Positions 51,801 to 59,633 of a DNA stretch of 64,000 nt are shown piece by piece. The notes below the pieces were generated by a model. That model searched no databases and had not been told where the DNA came from. It was given only the letters and a program-made list of their open reading frames with translations. Source of the DNA: Caprimulgus europaeus (taxonomy: Eukaryota > Chordata > Aves > Caprimulgiformes > Caprimulgidae); the NCBI GenBank assembly GCA_907165065.1, contig OU015530.1:46812965-46876964 (forward strand), given 5' to 3'. Position numbers and translations under genes: made by a program. Numbering within the stretch: position 1 is the stretch's first letter; the number at the start of each line of letters is the position of its first letter.

Positions 51801-54800
51801 GTGGGTCCCTTCCAACTCACAGCATTCTATGATTGTGCAATCAGGAGAAGATTGTTGGAACACAGATATTATGTCCATACAAAGATGTCTGAAGAACTTT
51901 GCAAGAGTCAGGATAAGCTGCTATGTGTGTTTCCACAGAAGCTGTCTTCACTTCAGTTACACAGTAGTAATCCTGTAGATCAGCTGTCAAGCCTTAGCCT
52001 GAGGCTACTGCTTTTGCGTGGGATGTGGAAAAAGAAATTGTTTTTTTTTCTCTGTCACATAAAACTAATTTCTTTTTTAAACGAGCTTTACTTGAAATGT
52101 TAGCCAAAAGGAAGTAGGGCATAACATGCAGGTCCTCAGCTGAGTAGGAATTTGTTTCATTATCTGGGTGTTCAGGACATTTGGCACAAAATGTGCTTGG
52201 CTTAATAGAGTTTACAAAGGATCTGTCCTGTCAATATGCAGATCTGTCTTAATTTCTGATGAGACTGGAATAAGTTCCCAGTTCCCTACCCGTGAGGGAA
52301 ATGATAGTCTGAAATTTTCTGGGCCTCACTTAATCTCTGTCTTGGTGTCTTTCAGTGCCAAATTACACTTGGAAGGAAATTTGTTTGGCATTTGCTTAGA
52401 AATTCAAATATAATGAAGTAATCAAGTAGCTTGCTTATGTTTGTGAAGACAGTCTGATGATCGTTTCAAGTTGGTTTGACTGGTAGGGGTTTCATTTGTA
52501 GTATTCTTAGTCTAAATCATCTTTTAATATGAGGGCTGGGTCTCTTGTAGAAATCTTCAGAAGTCAAACCTGTGGGAAGTGAAATGCTTACTGGTTTACA
52601 GATCACAAGGAAACTTGTTAATGTAAGTACACTATTGATTGGGGTTGTTGTTATTACAGGGCTGTTACTGATGGTCCATCTTAAGCTGTTACAGATTCTC
52701 TTACTATTTAGAAGCACACCACTGAAACCTAATGTGTCCTTCCATTCCACCCTCTGACTGGGTTATGTCTTTAAACTAGCCATCAAACTTCTTCATCCCT
52801 TTGTGTCATCCTTTTTGTTATCTTCCCTGTGGTTCTGGTGTGAAGATCACTTAGCTAACTGTGCATGCAGACAAATACTCACTTGTGCTGTCTCTTGTAA
52901 GTACTGCTTATTTTATTTTTAACCTGGTTTCTTTCAGAACCAGGCTCATGTGGTGTCACTCCCAGTTAGCCCCTTCCTTTCCTCCCTAGATGATTCTGAA
53001 TGTGAATGATACCTAACAGAAGAGCATCAGTGAAAACTTAAGTAAAAATGAAAATCTGAATTTGGCTGCAGGAAATAGAAACAGCTTAGCATGGCCTGAA
53101 CTCTCCTTGGAGAAGAAGGCAGGGAGAGCTCAGCCCACAGTTCTGCTTGCTGATTAGTGATGCATATGGTGCTGTGCTTGGCCCAACCAGCCAGATATGT
53201 GTGAGGGGCTGGGGAACGGGTCTCTGAAGTTAAGAAAGGCTTAGGAGTGTTGCAGTGGGTCATAAAAGCTATTGGAGATGTGTAAGGCCCTGATCATGCC
53301 TAAGTAAGCCCACAAGCACATGTGTGTCTGAAAGAGGCAAAGAAACAAGTGCTGCAGAGGCTTGGAGACATGAAGAGAACAAGAAGTTTTGAAGTGGAGC
53401 TGTAAGGAAGAATCAAGTTTATTGCAGAAGATTTTTTGAGCAGAAATTCATATAGCTGCTGCTGTTCATAAATAGTTTGGTTGTTTTTTTTGTTGGGGTT
53501 TTTTTTTGTGGGTTTCAGTTTTTGAATCTGTTTTCAATATCGAAAGTCAAGTAGATGGTCTGTAGTACAATGTGGTGACCATGTATTTATGTGGACATAG
53601 AAGTGGAGAGTTACAAAAATTTGTTTCAGTCAAAGCCCTGGCAGGGGAAGCATGCCAATCACAACTCTCTGCTAATAATACAAGGCCTGCACAATTGAGA
53701 AGCCACTGTGCAGGGATGGGTAGCTGATGTACAGTGTCCGTGCATTTTAGTTTCCCAAGGCAATTCTGTGTACTGATTTGCTAATACGGGCACAGGCAAA
53801 ATGTCAGTGATTGCAGCGTAGGTCACCTGGCAGCTTTAGCATTTGTGTGTCTGTTTGGCAGAATTTCATAGTGCTCAAAAAAGCCAGAGTTCTCAAATAG
53901 ATAAATTGTCTCATCTCTGCTGTGACAATAATGCGTTTTTCTCTTAGGATCCTACTTTCAAACCATGCCAGATGAAGACTCATTTTGTGCTTCCCTTCCC
54001 AGTGAACTATATTGGGGAGTGCGTTCGAACCGTTCCCTACACAGCTGCAGACTATGCAAGGTGGGAAACAGAATCAGAAGGGAGCTCCTATGTATGTTGT
54101 ATAGCAGAAACCAAAAATGGAATATCTTAGACTGACCATAGAAAATGGAGTGTCAGTAGAAAATGCTTTGCAGTGCATTTGTCACGAAATCTTTACAGAG
54201 CAACTTTTGCACAACTAGGTCTAGAACTGCCCTGTTTTGGTAAATGCTGAGATGAAGTAATGAGGGGCAGCTATCTCCTGACTTCTGAATAAACAGCCCT
54301 GCATGCATGGATGTGTCTGAGTTGACAATCCTGTTGCATGTAACAACGTTTAGGAGATTGCTTTCATATTTCATTACAATAAAATAAATGGAAATACTCA
54401 AGGAATGTTCCAAAGCAGTGACACTCTTAGAATAATGTCACAGTATCCAGCTATTACTGAGTATTGTTACCATCACTGTTTCCAAGCAGCAGTGCATTGT
54501 AAATGGGGATCTTTGTGAACTTCCTCTGAAGTTGACAATATTATTGTTGTCTAGTTCATTTAATGTCTTTGCTGTTGATACTTCTCTCATTACAGCCTTC
54601 GAATTCTTGCACGGTTGATGACAGCTAAATTCCTACATAGAGAAATCAGAGAGAAAGGAGGGGCTTATGGTGGAGGTGCTAAACTTAGTCACAATGGCAT
54701 ATTCACTTTCTACTCCTACAGGTAACAAAGTTCATTCTTCCTTGTTTGTGTTTGAAGGGACCACTGACTGCACTTATATCTATCTTTTTCTGACTTAGTT

Positions 54801-57800
54801 GTAACTCTCTTTCAAGATCAAGTGAAATAAAAAGAATGTTGAATCACAAGAAGGTGATTCAGCGTTGATGATGATCAGATTAGTTGCTTAAGATGTATCC
54901 GTTTTGTTGATAAACCCCTCCTTGCTGTGTCTGGTTTCTGTTCTTGGGAAAGCCTAACTGATCTCTGTTGGTAGCAACCAGTGTTGTGTCTCTGTACTTC
55001 GTTGTTTACTGTCTTTGTACCAGATTTATGTAAAACTGGCTTTCACTTGTGTCTTCCTGGGTTGAAGAGGCCATAAAAAATCAAGACTACTCTAAGTTTG
55101 AGACCAGGAAGTAGGATGATGTTCTTCTCTAATGTCCTGGTTTTGAAAATATGCAGCTTCCTTTAGTGACTGGCTGGTACTATCAGAGATCGAGCAGCAA
55201 GCATGCTGGTGATGAGCTAGAATTGCTTCTTTTCTTTCCTTTTTCCCTTCCTCTTTCCCCTTCTTTTTCCCTTCCTCTTCCCACTTTTTTTTTTTTTTTT
55301 TGGCCAGTCCAGAACAGTTATCCTGCGTGAGTCTTACCAAACCACTTTCAGATGAAATTTGAACTGCAGCTATTAAAGACTAGTTACAGTCCGCACTAAA
55401 ACTGTCTGTGGCTAGAGTCCTGGCTTAAGTCATTTTCCTAGACCCAAGGTAGTCTAGCACAGTACTTGTTTGGGATTCCAGCTAATACTTGAGCAGCTTT
55501 GCCTCTCTGTGAAGGTTCAGCATGGTAGGACTTGTCCTGGTTAGTATTTCAGTAGTGGTTAACCTGTTGCACCTGTTTCACAGAGAGCAAAAACAGGTGT
55601 AGCAAGAAAAGTAACTCAGAGAAGATATGGCATATCATAAATATTACTGTTGTTGATGTTAGTGGCAGTTATGGTTACTAAGCTGTTGCAGTGAATTGAC
55701 AGTGTACTGTGAACAGTGCTGGTTTACCATCTTTTTTCATACCAGCTCCCTGCACATTGCCTTGGAACTACTTTTAGGCAACTGAACTTGCTGCAGTTGT
55801 ATATCTCAAATTCAAAATATGCCTGGTTTATAAAACTTCTTTCTTCTGAAAACAAAAACAAAACAAAAAAAAACAAACAAAAAACCAACAAGCCCCCTCC
55901 CCCCCCCAAAACCCCACAAACGCCAAAACCCAAACCTTCTTTTTGTAAACAGAAAAGGAAGTTAGTTTATCATTTGGTTTAATCCCCATGTATGTATGTG
56001 TGGTGCATAGTAAACTATGAATAAAATGAGAACAAAGCAAGTACTGTATTTAATTTTGTAAGACTGAAGTAATTAATTTAATTTTATCTTTTTTTCTTCC
56101 AAGAGACCCAAATTCATTAGCCACCTTGAAAACATTTGAGAAAGCAGTTGAATGGGCCAAATCTGGAGAATTCACGCAGCAAGATATCGATGAAGCTAAG
56201 CTAGCAGTGTTTGCTGCTGTAGATGCACCAGTTGCTCCTTCAGATAAAGGTACATTCTCACCAGCCTCCCAGCACTGCCAATATTTATTTTTTTTTTAAA
56301 TTAAGTTTGAAGAAAATAGTTAGTTTGATAAAATTTGTACTTGTAAGACCATTGCAGTTTCAACATTCAGTTCCTGTTGCTCCCTTTCAGAAATACCACA
56401 TGCATTCAGTCTCTCTACTGAAGTTTTCACATGTGTACTGCTCCTTGATGCCAGGTGAATAGATAGAATATGGAGGTAGATTAAAGAACAATTTTAGGCT
56501 TGGAAAGGGCATTAACTGCAAGCATATAAAAATAAATATTTGTCTTCTGATTAAAAAAAAGTTGAAGTATTATTTTCCTGACACAATATACATGTTTACT
56601 ATAAATGTCTCTGACCTTTTGTGCATACTTTATTTGAAGAAGTTAAAGCATAAATGTCTGTCTGCTGTGGTGGAGGGCGTTTGGAGGGTGTTATCTTCTG
56701 TACATATCTGCATACTTACGATGGCTTGGTAATATCTTCACATCTTTTCAGTTTGCTCACACGTTGCTTTGCTTTCCTCACTTTTCCCTCCCTCCTCCAT
56801 TCTCAGCTTAATTTAAATCCCAAACTTGCTAAGTTAGAATACATTCCTTTCATTACATAAAGGAATTGTAAGGTTAAAATTAGCTTTTTTTTTTTTTTAT
56901 ATGTACTTGTATTAACACAAACTTATTAAGCAAGAAAACTTAAAATGAAGATGACTTTCAGCTGTCAGAACTTGGTTTTGGTCTGGGCAGTTAAAAAATA
57001 AGTAAGCACTTTTAGGTGTGTATGTGAGTGAAATGCACTTGTACTGAATGCTGGCATTTGTGAGAGTAATGATTTACATTCTTCGATATTTGAACACGTG
57101 TGTTAATGGAGCTATGGCCAATGTAGTGGAGCACTGAACAGAGTAACACTGTTCCAAAGGCCTGGAAGCTGTTGCAGAGAGAATGGAAAACTCTTGCTAC
57201 CTTAGAAAATTAATTTACCCAAATCTAACCTTTGAAGTTTTAATTTCAATTAGATATTGTCTCAGAACAACGGCTTAATGGTAGTCTCTGTTTTTCCCTT
57301 TCAGCACATGTACCTGTCTTGCTTTGCACTTAGTTGTAACTGAGGTTCCAGTACACCAATGCAGTGTGTGGTTTTGTTTTGTTTTCTTTTCCCCTAGGAA
57401 TGGATCACTTCTTATATGGGATTTCAGATAAAATGAAGCAGTCACACAGAGAACAACTTTTTGCTGTCAACAGTGATAACCTGGTTGATGTAGCAAATAA
57501 GTAAGTCTGCTTGAAAAATAGAACAAATCCATAATTTGAAGGTGACAGTTTTTGAAAGTTGTAATAAAATTCTTTGATTTCTTCCCTTGGCCTTTTGTAC
57601 TGCTTGCACTATTTGCTTTTGTAACCTAGAAAGAGATGTTAATCATATCCTGCTGATTGCATTTTAGCAGATATAACTCCATGTTTGTAGGAGACTGTTG
57701 TTTCACTTTTGAAGGGTCCAGAAACTGTCTTGAGAAAGCAGCAGGATGTCTGAGTACAGTCTATCAGAGCTGGTTCTTCTAGATTTGTAACATTTTGTGT

Positions 57801-58176
57801 TGCTTTAGACTTCCAAAATCCACTTTAAATTTAAGAATTCCACTACTGAAGAAAAAAAGGTTAAGGAGAGAGGCTAGTTAGGGCTATGACTTAGGAGACT
57901 TGTATTGTGATGACTGGGGGAAAAAACACTGTAAATGCAAAAGATGCTGTAAAAGCAAACAGTGGGTGTGCAACAGCACATTTTCCTGAGATGGGAATCT
58001 TTTTAACTTGTATAGCAAAGTTACAGATAACTGAATGCAGCAGCTTCTCATTTCTTTGTGTGTTTTGTTTGTTTTCTTGCAGGTATCTTGCAGTTGGGAA
58101 GAGCACTCGTGGTCAGGCTGTACTTGGCCCAGAAAATGCAGATATCACCAAAGATCCCTCATGGGTCAAAAGATGA
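27762..58176 (+). CDS. PITRM1: PITRM1, presequence protease, mitochondrial (complete, 27 coding exons)
   Basis: Zinc metallopeptidase of family M16C that degrades cleaved presequences and other unfolded short peptides, including amyloid-beta, in the mitochondrial matrix. Coding exons: 27762-27808, 28231-28333, 29176-29282, 30227-30378, 30836-30950, 31053-31149, 31556-31716, 33009-33135, 33912-34000, 34566-34694, 35997-36110, 36544-36640, 41727-41861, 44762-44900, 46002-46118, 47214-47346, 48058-48178, 48986-49062, 49376-49541, 49666-49766, 50621-50741, 52551-52622, 53948-54060, 54596-54721, 56104-56249, 57398-57500, 58083-58176. They sum to 3,102 nt, or 1,033 residues plus TGA; human is 1,037. 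All introns are GT-AG and the frame stays open. Inverted zinc motif HILEH is at residues 101-105, with E104 catalytic; the third ligand is E202 in VVFNEMKG. Substrate-binding R896 and Y902 lie in [11 protein letters not shown]. The N-terminus is Arg-rich with almost no acidic residues, as expected of a matrix-targeting signal. The start has A at -3 and sits in a CpG island. No stop or frameshift was seen, so the gene looks functional. Identity is essentially certain; individual exon edges are inferred. Confidence 0.98.
28231..28333 (+). CDS. PITRM1: PITRM1 exon 2
   Basis: Residues 16-50, between acceptor ttattgcag and donor gtgagc. It continues the basic leader ([12 protein letters not shown]) and then enters the mature protein at [16 protein letters not shown], close to the human NRACERALQY region. 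It ends in phase 0. Confidence 0.95.
29176..29282 (+). CDS. PITRM1: PITRM1 exon 3
   Basis: Residues 51-85, beginning [17 protein letters not shown], the first strand and helix of the N-terminal M16 domain. The acceptor is ccaatgcag and the donor gtaaaa. It ends in phase 2; the split codon is completed to Ser by exon 4. Confidence 0.97.
29440..29880 (-). mobile_element. CR1 LINE fragment (intron 3 of PITRM1)
   Basis: An antisense copy of the CR1 3' region. Recognisable blocks include ggcaacctgtgcccgatgtt, aggtattgaaaggcagctat and cctcagcctcctttcacagg, which correspond to the antisense CR1 consensus over the end of ORF2. It is more degraded than the other CR1 copies here and probably older. 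Edges are approximate. Confidence 0.75.
30227..30378 (+). CDS. PITRM1: PITRM1 exon 4 (catalytic zinc motif)
   Basis: Residues 86-136. It contains [16 protein letters not shown] with the inverted zinc motif HxxEH: H101 and H105 bind zinc and E104 activates water. C116 corresponds to human C119, which I recall as one partner of a reported redox disulfide. The donor is gtgagc. Confidence 0.99.
30836..30950 (+). CDS. PITRM1: PITRM1 exon 5
   Basis: Residues 137-174, including [20 protein letters not shown], characteristic of M16C peptidases. The acceptor follows a long T tract and reads atatgcag; the donor is gtaaga. The next intron is only 102 bp. Confidence 0.98.
31053..31149 (+). CDS. PITRM1: PITRM1 exon 6 (third zinc ligand)
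   Basis: Residues 175-207, [12 protein letters not shown] through [11 protein letters not shown]202 aligns with human E205, the distal zinc ligand. The donor is gtaagt and the exon ends in phase 0. Confidence 0.98.
31556..31716 (+). CDS. PITRM1: PITRM1 exon 7
   Basis: Residues 208-260, covering [18 protein letters not shown] and [18 protein letters not shown], then the [10 protein letters not shown] segment. The acceptor is ttcttaag and the donor gtatct. Confidence 0.97.
33009..33135 (+). CDS. PITRM1: PITRM1 exon 8
   Basis: Residues 261-303, beginning [20 protein letters not shown], close to human. The C-terminal third, around [18 protein letters not shown], is less conserved, as expected for this linker. 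The donor is gtaagt. Confidence 0.97.
33143..33164. repeat. (TAAAA)n pentanucleotide repeat
   Basis: About four TAAAA units starting seven bases after the end of PITRM1 exon 8, immediately behind its gtaagt donor. Confidence 0.8.
33912..34000 (+). CDS. PITRM1: PITRM1 exon 9
   Basis: Residues 304-332. After [12 protein letters not shown] comes [16 protein letters not shown], the start of the second M16 domain. Other AG dinucleotides just inside the exon could act as acceptors, but only the first keeps the full family alignment in phase 0. Confidence 0.95.
34566..34694 (+). CDS. PITRM1: PITRM1 exon 10
   Basis: Residues 333-375: [17 protein letters not shown], then [19 protein letters not shown], nearly identical to human. 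The acceptor is tttttttcag and the donor gtaagt. Confidence 0.98.
35997..36110 (+). CDS. PITRM1: PITRM1 exon 11
   Basis: Residues 376-413, [20 protein letters not shown] and the following helix. The acceptor is attctag and the donor gtgagt. Confidence 0.97.
36544..36640 (+). CDS. PITRM1: PITRM1 exon 12
   Basis: Residues 414-446, [20 protein letters not shown] and then [12 protein letters not shown]. It ends in phase 0 before the largest intron, 5.1 kb, which carries most of the mobile-element material. Confidence 0.98.
37845..39075 (-). mobile_element. CR1 LINE, 5'-truncated, antisense (intron 12)
   Basis: On the plus strand it begins with the reversed CR1 3' terminus (gatagaatggtttggatttg) and runs through antisense ORF2, including ccaggctgagcaaccccaac and tcctctggacccgctccaac. 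The 5' end peters out near 39,075. It is about 1.2 kb and broken by stops and frameshifts. It lies antisense to PITRM1. Confidence 0.92.
39198..40080 (+). mobile_element. CR1 LINE, left part, sense (intron 12)
   Basis: A sense CR1 copy. Its broken reverse-transcriptase frame includes [14 protein letters not shown], and a longer ORF at 39490-39933 contains [20 protein letters not shown], the C-terminal end of CR1 ORF2. At 40,080 the match is interrupted by the solo LTR and resumes at 40,673. Confidence 0.92.
40081..40672 (+). mobile_element. Solo LTR of an avian endogenous retrovirus, nested in CR1
   Basis: A 592-bp element starting TGTACTG and ending CATGACA (retroviral TG...CA termini). It is flanked by CCATA at 40076-40080 and CCAAA at 40673-40677, an imperfect 5-bp target duplication. 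Its body resembles an LTR family I recall as abundant in Neoaves. The 3' part has a GGGGAGTGAGCGACC block and a terminal TTAAATCATGACA stretch. There is no internal viral region and no second LTR, so it is the product of LTR-LTR recombination. It has no coding capacity. Family assignment is from memory. Confidence 0.8.
40673..40765 (+). mobile_element. CR1 LINE, right part after the LTR
   Basis: Resumes the CR1 interrupted at 40,080: gaagtggtcattgccccaag and cctgtcagtgttcaggcagt continue the CR1 3' end. It fades before the final CR1 tail; the right edge is approximate. Confidence 0.75.
41727..41861 (+). CDS. PITRM1: PITRM1 exon 13
   Basis: Residues 447-491, [20 protein letters not shown] through [14 protein letters not shown]. 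Acceptor cattcag, donor gtagga. It opens the helical linker region that joins the two halves of the enzyme (M16C-associated domain). Confidence 0.97.
42836..43812 (+). mobile_element. CR1 LINE, 5'-truncated, sense (intron 13)
   Basis: Begins in the reverse-transcriptase region (a degraded SGIPQG...[10 protein letters not shown] motif) and includes [17 protein letters not shown] and [20 protein letters not shown] in two frames. It ends with an intact 3' terminus, ccttccaacccaaaccattc then tatgattctta at 43,812. It is less decayed than the intron-3 copy and about 1 kb long. Confidence 0.95.
44762..44900 (+). CDS. PITRM1: PITRM1 exon 14
   Basis: Residues 492-537, [20 protein letters not shown] and then a Lys/Glu-rich helix, part of the M16C-associated linker. 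Acceptor ttctacag, donor gttaat; the donor is weak, but the frame and alignment require it. Confidence 0.95.
46002..46118 (+). CDS. PITRM1: PITRM1 exon 15
   Basis: Residues 538-576. [20 protein letters not shown] aligns closely with human. C553 matches human C556, the second cysteine I recall in the reported redox disulfide with C119. Acceptor cttaatag, donor gttggt. Confidence 0.96.
47214..47346 (+). CDS. PITRM1: PITRM1 exon 16
   Basis: Residues 577-620, [20 protein letters not shown] then [20 protein letters not shown], the start of the third M16-type domain. Acceptor atccctag, donor gtgaga. Confidence 0.98.
48058..48178 (+). CDS. PITRM1: PITRM1 exon 17
   Basis: Residues 621-661: [20 protein letters not shown], then [20 protein letters not shown]. 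Acceptor tttttgcag, donor gtaaat. Confidence 0.98.
48986..49062 (+). CDS. PITRM1: PITRM1 exon 18
   Basis: Residues 662-686, [20 protein letters not shown] and EIFN, practically identical to human. Acceptor ccttcag, donor gtacag. Confidence 0.98.
49376..49541 (+). CDS. PITRM1: PITRM1 exon 19
   Basis: Residues 687-742, [20 protein letters not shown] through [20 protein letters not shown]. Acceptor tttttcag, donor gtgaaa. The next intron is only 124 bp. Confidence 0.98.
49666..49766 (+). CDS. PITRM1: PITRM1 exon 20
   Basis: Residues 743-775, [20 protein letters not shown] and [12 protein letters not shown]. Acceptor ctgcacag, donor gtaagt. Confidence 0.98.
50534..50553. repeat. Poly(T) tract, intron 20
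   Basis: Twenty uninterrupted T residues, about 65 bp upstream of the exon 21 acceptor. Confidence 0.8.
50621..50741 (+). CDS. PITRM1: PITRM1 exon 21
   Basis: Residues 776-816: [20 protein letters not shown], then a basic stretch [16 protein letters not shown], human-like. Acceptor tttttaacag, donor gtaaga. Confidence 0.97.
50811..51835 (+). mobile_element. CR1 LINE, 5'-truncated, sense (intron 21)
   Basis: Starts at gcagttgggtgagcaattgg and includes [20 protein letters not shown] near the end of the broken ORF2. It ends at ggtcccttccaactcacagc and attctatgattg. The subfamily resembles the split intron-12 copy rather than the intron-13 copy, judging from the 3' end. The many ORFs on both strands here belong to this element. 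Confidence 0.95.
52551..52622 (+). CDS. PITRM1: PITRM1 exon 22
   Basis: Residues 817-840, [20 protein letters not shown] then KLVN. This is the least conserved exon; human has a longer Ser/Gly-rich stretch here, which may account for one residue of the length difference. Acceptor tcttgtag, donor gtaagt, phase 0 at both ends. Confidence 0.92.
53948..54060 (+). CDS. PITRM1: PITRM1 exon 23
   Basis: Residues 841-877, [20 protein letters not shown] then [17 protein letters not shown], the start of the fourth M16-type domain. Acceptor tctcttag, donor gtggga. Confidence 0.97.
54596..54721 (+). CDS. PITRM1: PITRM1 exon 24 (substrate-binding Arg/Tyr)
   Basis: Residues 878-919. [20 protein letters not shown] is followed by [14 protein letters not shown]896 and Y902 correspond to human R900 and Y906 of the C-terminal half, which position the peptide substrate against the catalytic domain. 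Acceptor attacag, donor gtaaca. Confidence 0.98.
55225..55301. repeat. Polypyrimidine/polypurine tract, intron 24
   Basis: Seventy-seven bases of C and T on the plus strand with a single A at 55,283, ending in a run of 17 T. Tracts of this kind with partial mirror symmetry can form triplex (H-DNA). Confidence 0.85.
55893..55936 (-). repeat. C-rich/G-rich tract with quadruplex potential, intron 24
   Basis: The plus strand carries C5-T-C9-A4-C4 and further CC and CCC runs, preceded by an A/C-rich stretch. The minus strand therefore has several G runs spaced by short loops, fitting a G-quadruplex, with an i-motif possible on the other strand. Confidence 0.6.
56104..56249 (+). CDS. PITRM1: PITRM1 exon 25
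   Basis: Residues 920-968, [20 protein letters not shown] through [20 protein letters not shown]. Acceptor cttccaag, donor gtacat. Confidence 0.97.
57398..57500 (+). CDS. PITRM1: PITRM1 exon 26
   Basis: Residues 969-1002, [20 protein letters not shown] then [14 protein letters not shown]. Acceptor cccctag, donor gtaagt. Confidence 0.97.
58083..58176 (+). CDS. PITRM1: PITRM1 exon 27 (stop codon)
   Basis: Residues 1003-1033 and TGA at 58174-58176. [20 protein letters not shown] is followed by [10 protein letters not shown], matching the conserved C-terminus. Acceptor tcttgcag. Confidence 0.97.
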
Positions 58177-58441
58177 ATATAAAACAAACCAATCTGTGTG
58201 GCTATATAATTAGTTTTTTTGTAGTAACTTTTAACTGTGCTATGGTCCAACTTAAATATTCATTACTGCTTTTAATGGTGTCCAATGAACAAGTTAAAAG
58301 CTGTCCTTGAAATAACTATGTGAAAAAATTTCTAACCATACAGTATTTGAGAGCACGAATGAGTTGCTTTGTTATGGCAAAGGAAGACCTTAATATTTTA
58401 CTGAAGACTTACTCCTCCAATTGCATATGAATACTATATAA

Positions 58442-58447
58442 ATTAAA
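58442..58447 (+). other. PITRM1: PITRM1 poly(A) signal (ATTAAA)
   Basis: ATTAAA, the common variant signal, lies 266 bp after the stop codon. A GT-rich element (gtggtgtttgtttg) follows about 35 bp later. I saw no AATAAA between the stop codon and here. The 3' UTR would be about 290 bp. Confidence 0.5.
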
Positions 58448-59113
58448 TATTTTTGTATATGTAAAACTCTAGACCTTTCAGTGGTGTTTGTTTGAAATAA
58501 TGTCTGCTGTTGGATATATTAAAACTATGTCTCTCATGCTGACAGATTTCATTTTTTTGTGTAGTAATTCCAGCATCTTTGCATAAGGCACTGCCAGAAG
58601 AACTTTGTGACAGTACATTCCACATGGCATCAAGCCAAGTGTGTTGTGAATTGCAGCGTAGTAGGCAAATCACTAATGAAATCAGTGCACAGTGTATCTT
58701 AAGTTCAGCGGGCATGAGGAAAAGTTTTTGGCTGTATTTGTCAGCCTAAATCAATCTTACCCTTTTTCATCCTTTTTTTTTTTTTAATAGTCTTGAAGAA
58801 GCCAAGAGAAAGGAAACCTGAAGCAAGGACCAGATTATACCCTTCTGAATATCAAGTTGTTCTAAAGTTGTTTGTTTATGGAGGGTTTTTTTAAGTTTTA
58901 TCATTCTTCTACAAGGAGAAAGGATTCTGAGTTCTAGCCTAATCCTGAAGCAACACAAACCATCCTGCTCTCCTGTGAATACTTCCTGCATGGTTAGGGA
59001 AAGAAAAGGGCACTGGAGTGTATAGAGAATCCTTCATGAAGCATTATTCCACCACTTGTTTAAAAGCAGGTGAATAGTTTCTGACAAGTCACTCGTGATG
59101 TTTGCAACAGTAC
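58448..59113. other. Gap between the convergent PITRM1 and PFKP 3' ends
   Basis: About 0.6 kb from the PITRM1 signal to the PFKP signal. It contains a run of T near 58,778 and no recognisable gene or repeat. It may carry longer 3' UTRs of either gene. Confidence 0.6.
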
Positions 59114-59119
59114 TTTATT
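59114..59119 (-). other. PFKP: PFKP poly(A) signal (AATAAA)
   Basis: AATAAA on the minus strand, 361 bp past the PFKP stop codon and the first canonical signal seen. With it the transcript would end near 59,095, leaving about 0.6 kb between the ends of the two convergent genes. Confidence 0.5.
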
Positions 59120-59479
59120 TCACTTCAGATAACATTAAGCACATCCTGTAACAACACAAAGCTAGCCATCTACACTTACATGTTGGGTGTAAGTACTCTG
59201 AAACAAAGTGCAGTAGATGAGTAACTTACAGAGTGCATAGAACAGTGTTCCACTTTTTGTTAAAGGGGAGTATCAGTAAATGGTGCTTATCCATTAGATG
59301 CTAGGGTTTGTTTCAAACATAACACAAATACAGGACAAAATCTGTGAGACATCCAAATATCTTGTTTCCCATAAAGTGCTGGTACAATAATTTAAATGTT
59401 ACAAAACAAAGCTGTAATGATTTCTAAAGCATTGTTACTCACAATGTGCATCTATTACAATAATCTATAGGTGATGTCT

Positions 59480-59633
59480 TTAGATAGCTCCAGTTTCTGC
59501 TTCCTTTGGGCTGTGCATAGCAACATGCTCCAGCTGGCCTGAATCTGAAACATCATAACTAGTCTTGTACTTGGCCAAGATTTTCATCAGTGGCCGCAGC
59601 TTCAGCCACCACTGCTCCTTGGGAATCCTGTGT
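59480..59633 (-). CDS. PFKP: PFKP last coding exon
   Basis: Encodes [20 protein letters not shown], then [17 protein letters not shown] and the tail [13 protein letters not shown], ending with TAA at 59482-59480. The acceptor is cttacacag; a second AG six bases further in would remove His-Arg while keeping the frame. Confidence 0.96.

Larger units (their letters stand above)
44901..58082. other. PITRM1 introns 14-26
   Basis: Introns from 124 to 1,809 bp. Apart from the CR1 in intron 21, the poly(T) in intron 20 and the two tracts in intron 24, these hold ordinary unique sequence. ORFs such as those at 46,165 and 57,907 are exon read-through or chance frames. Confidence 0.7.
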
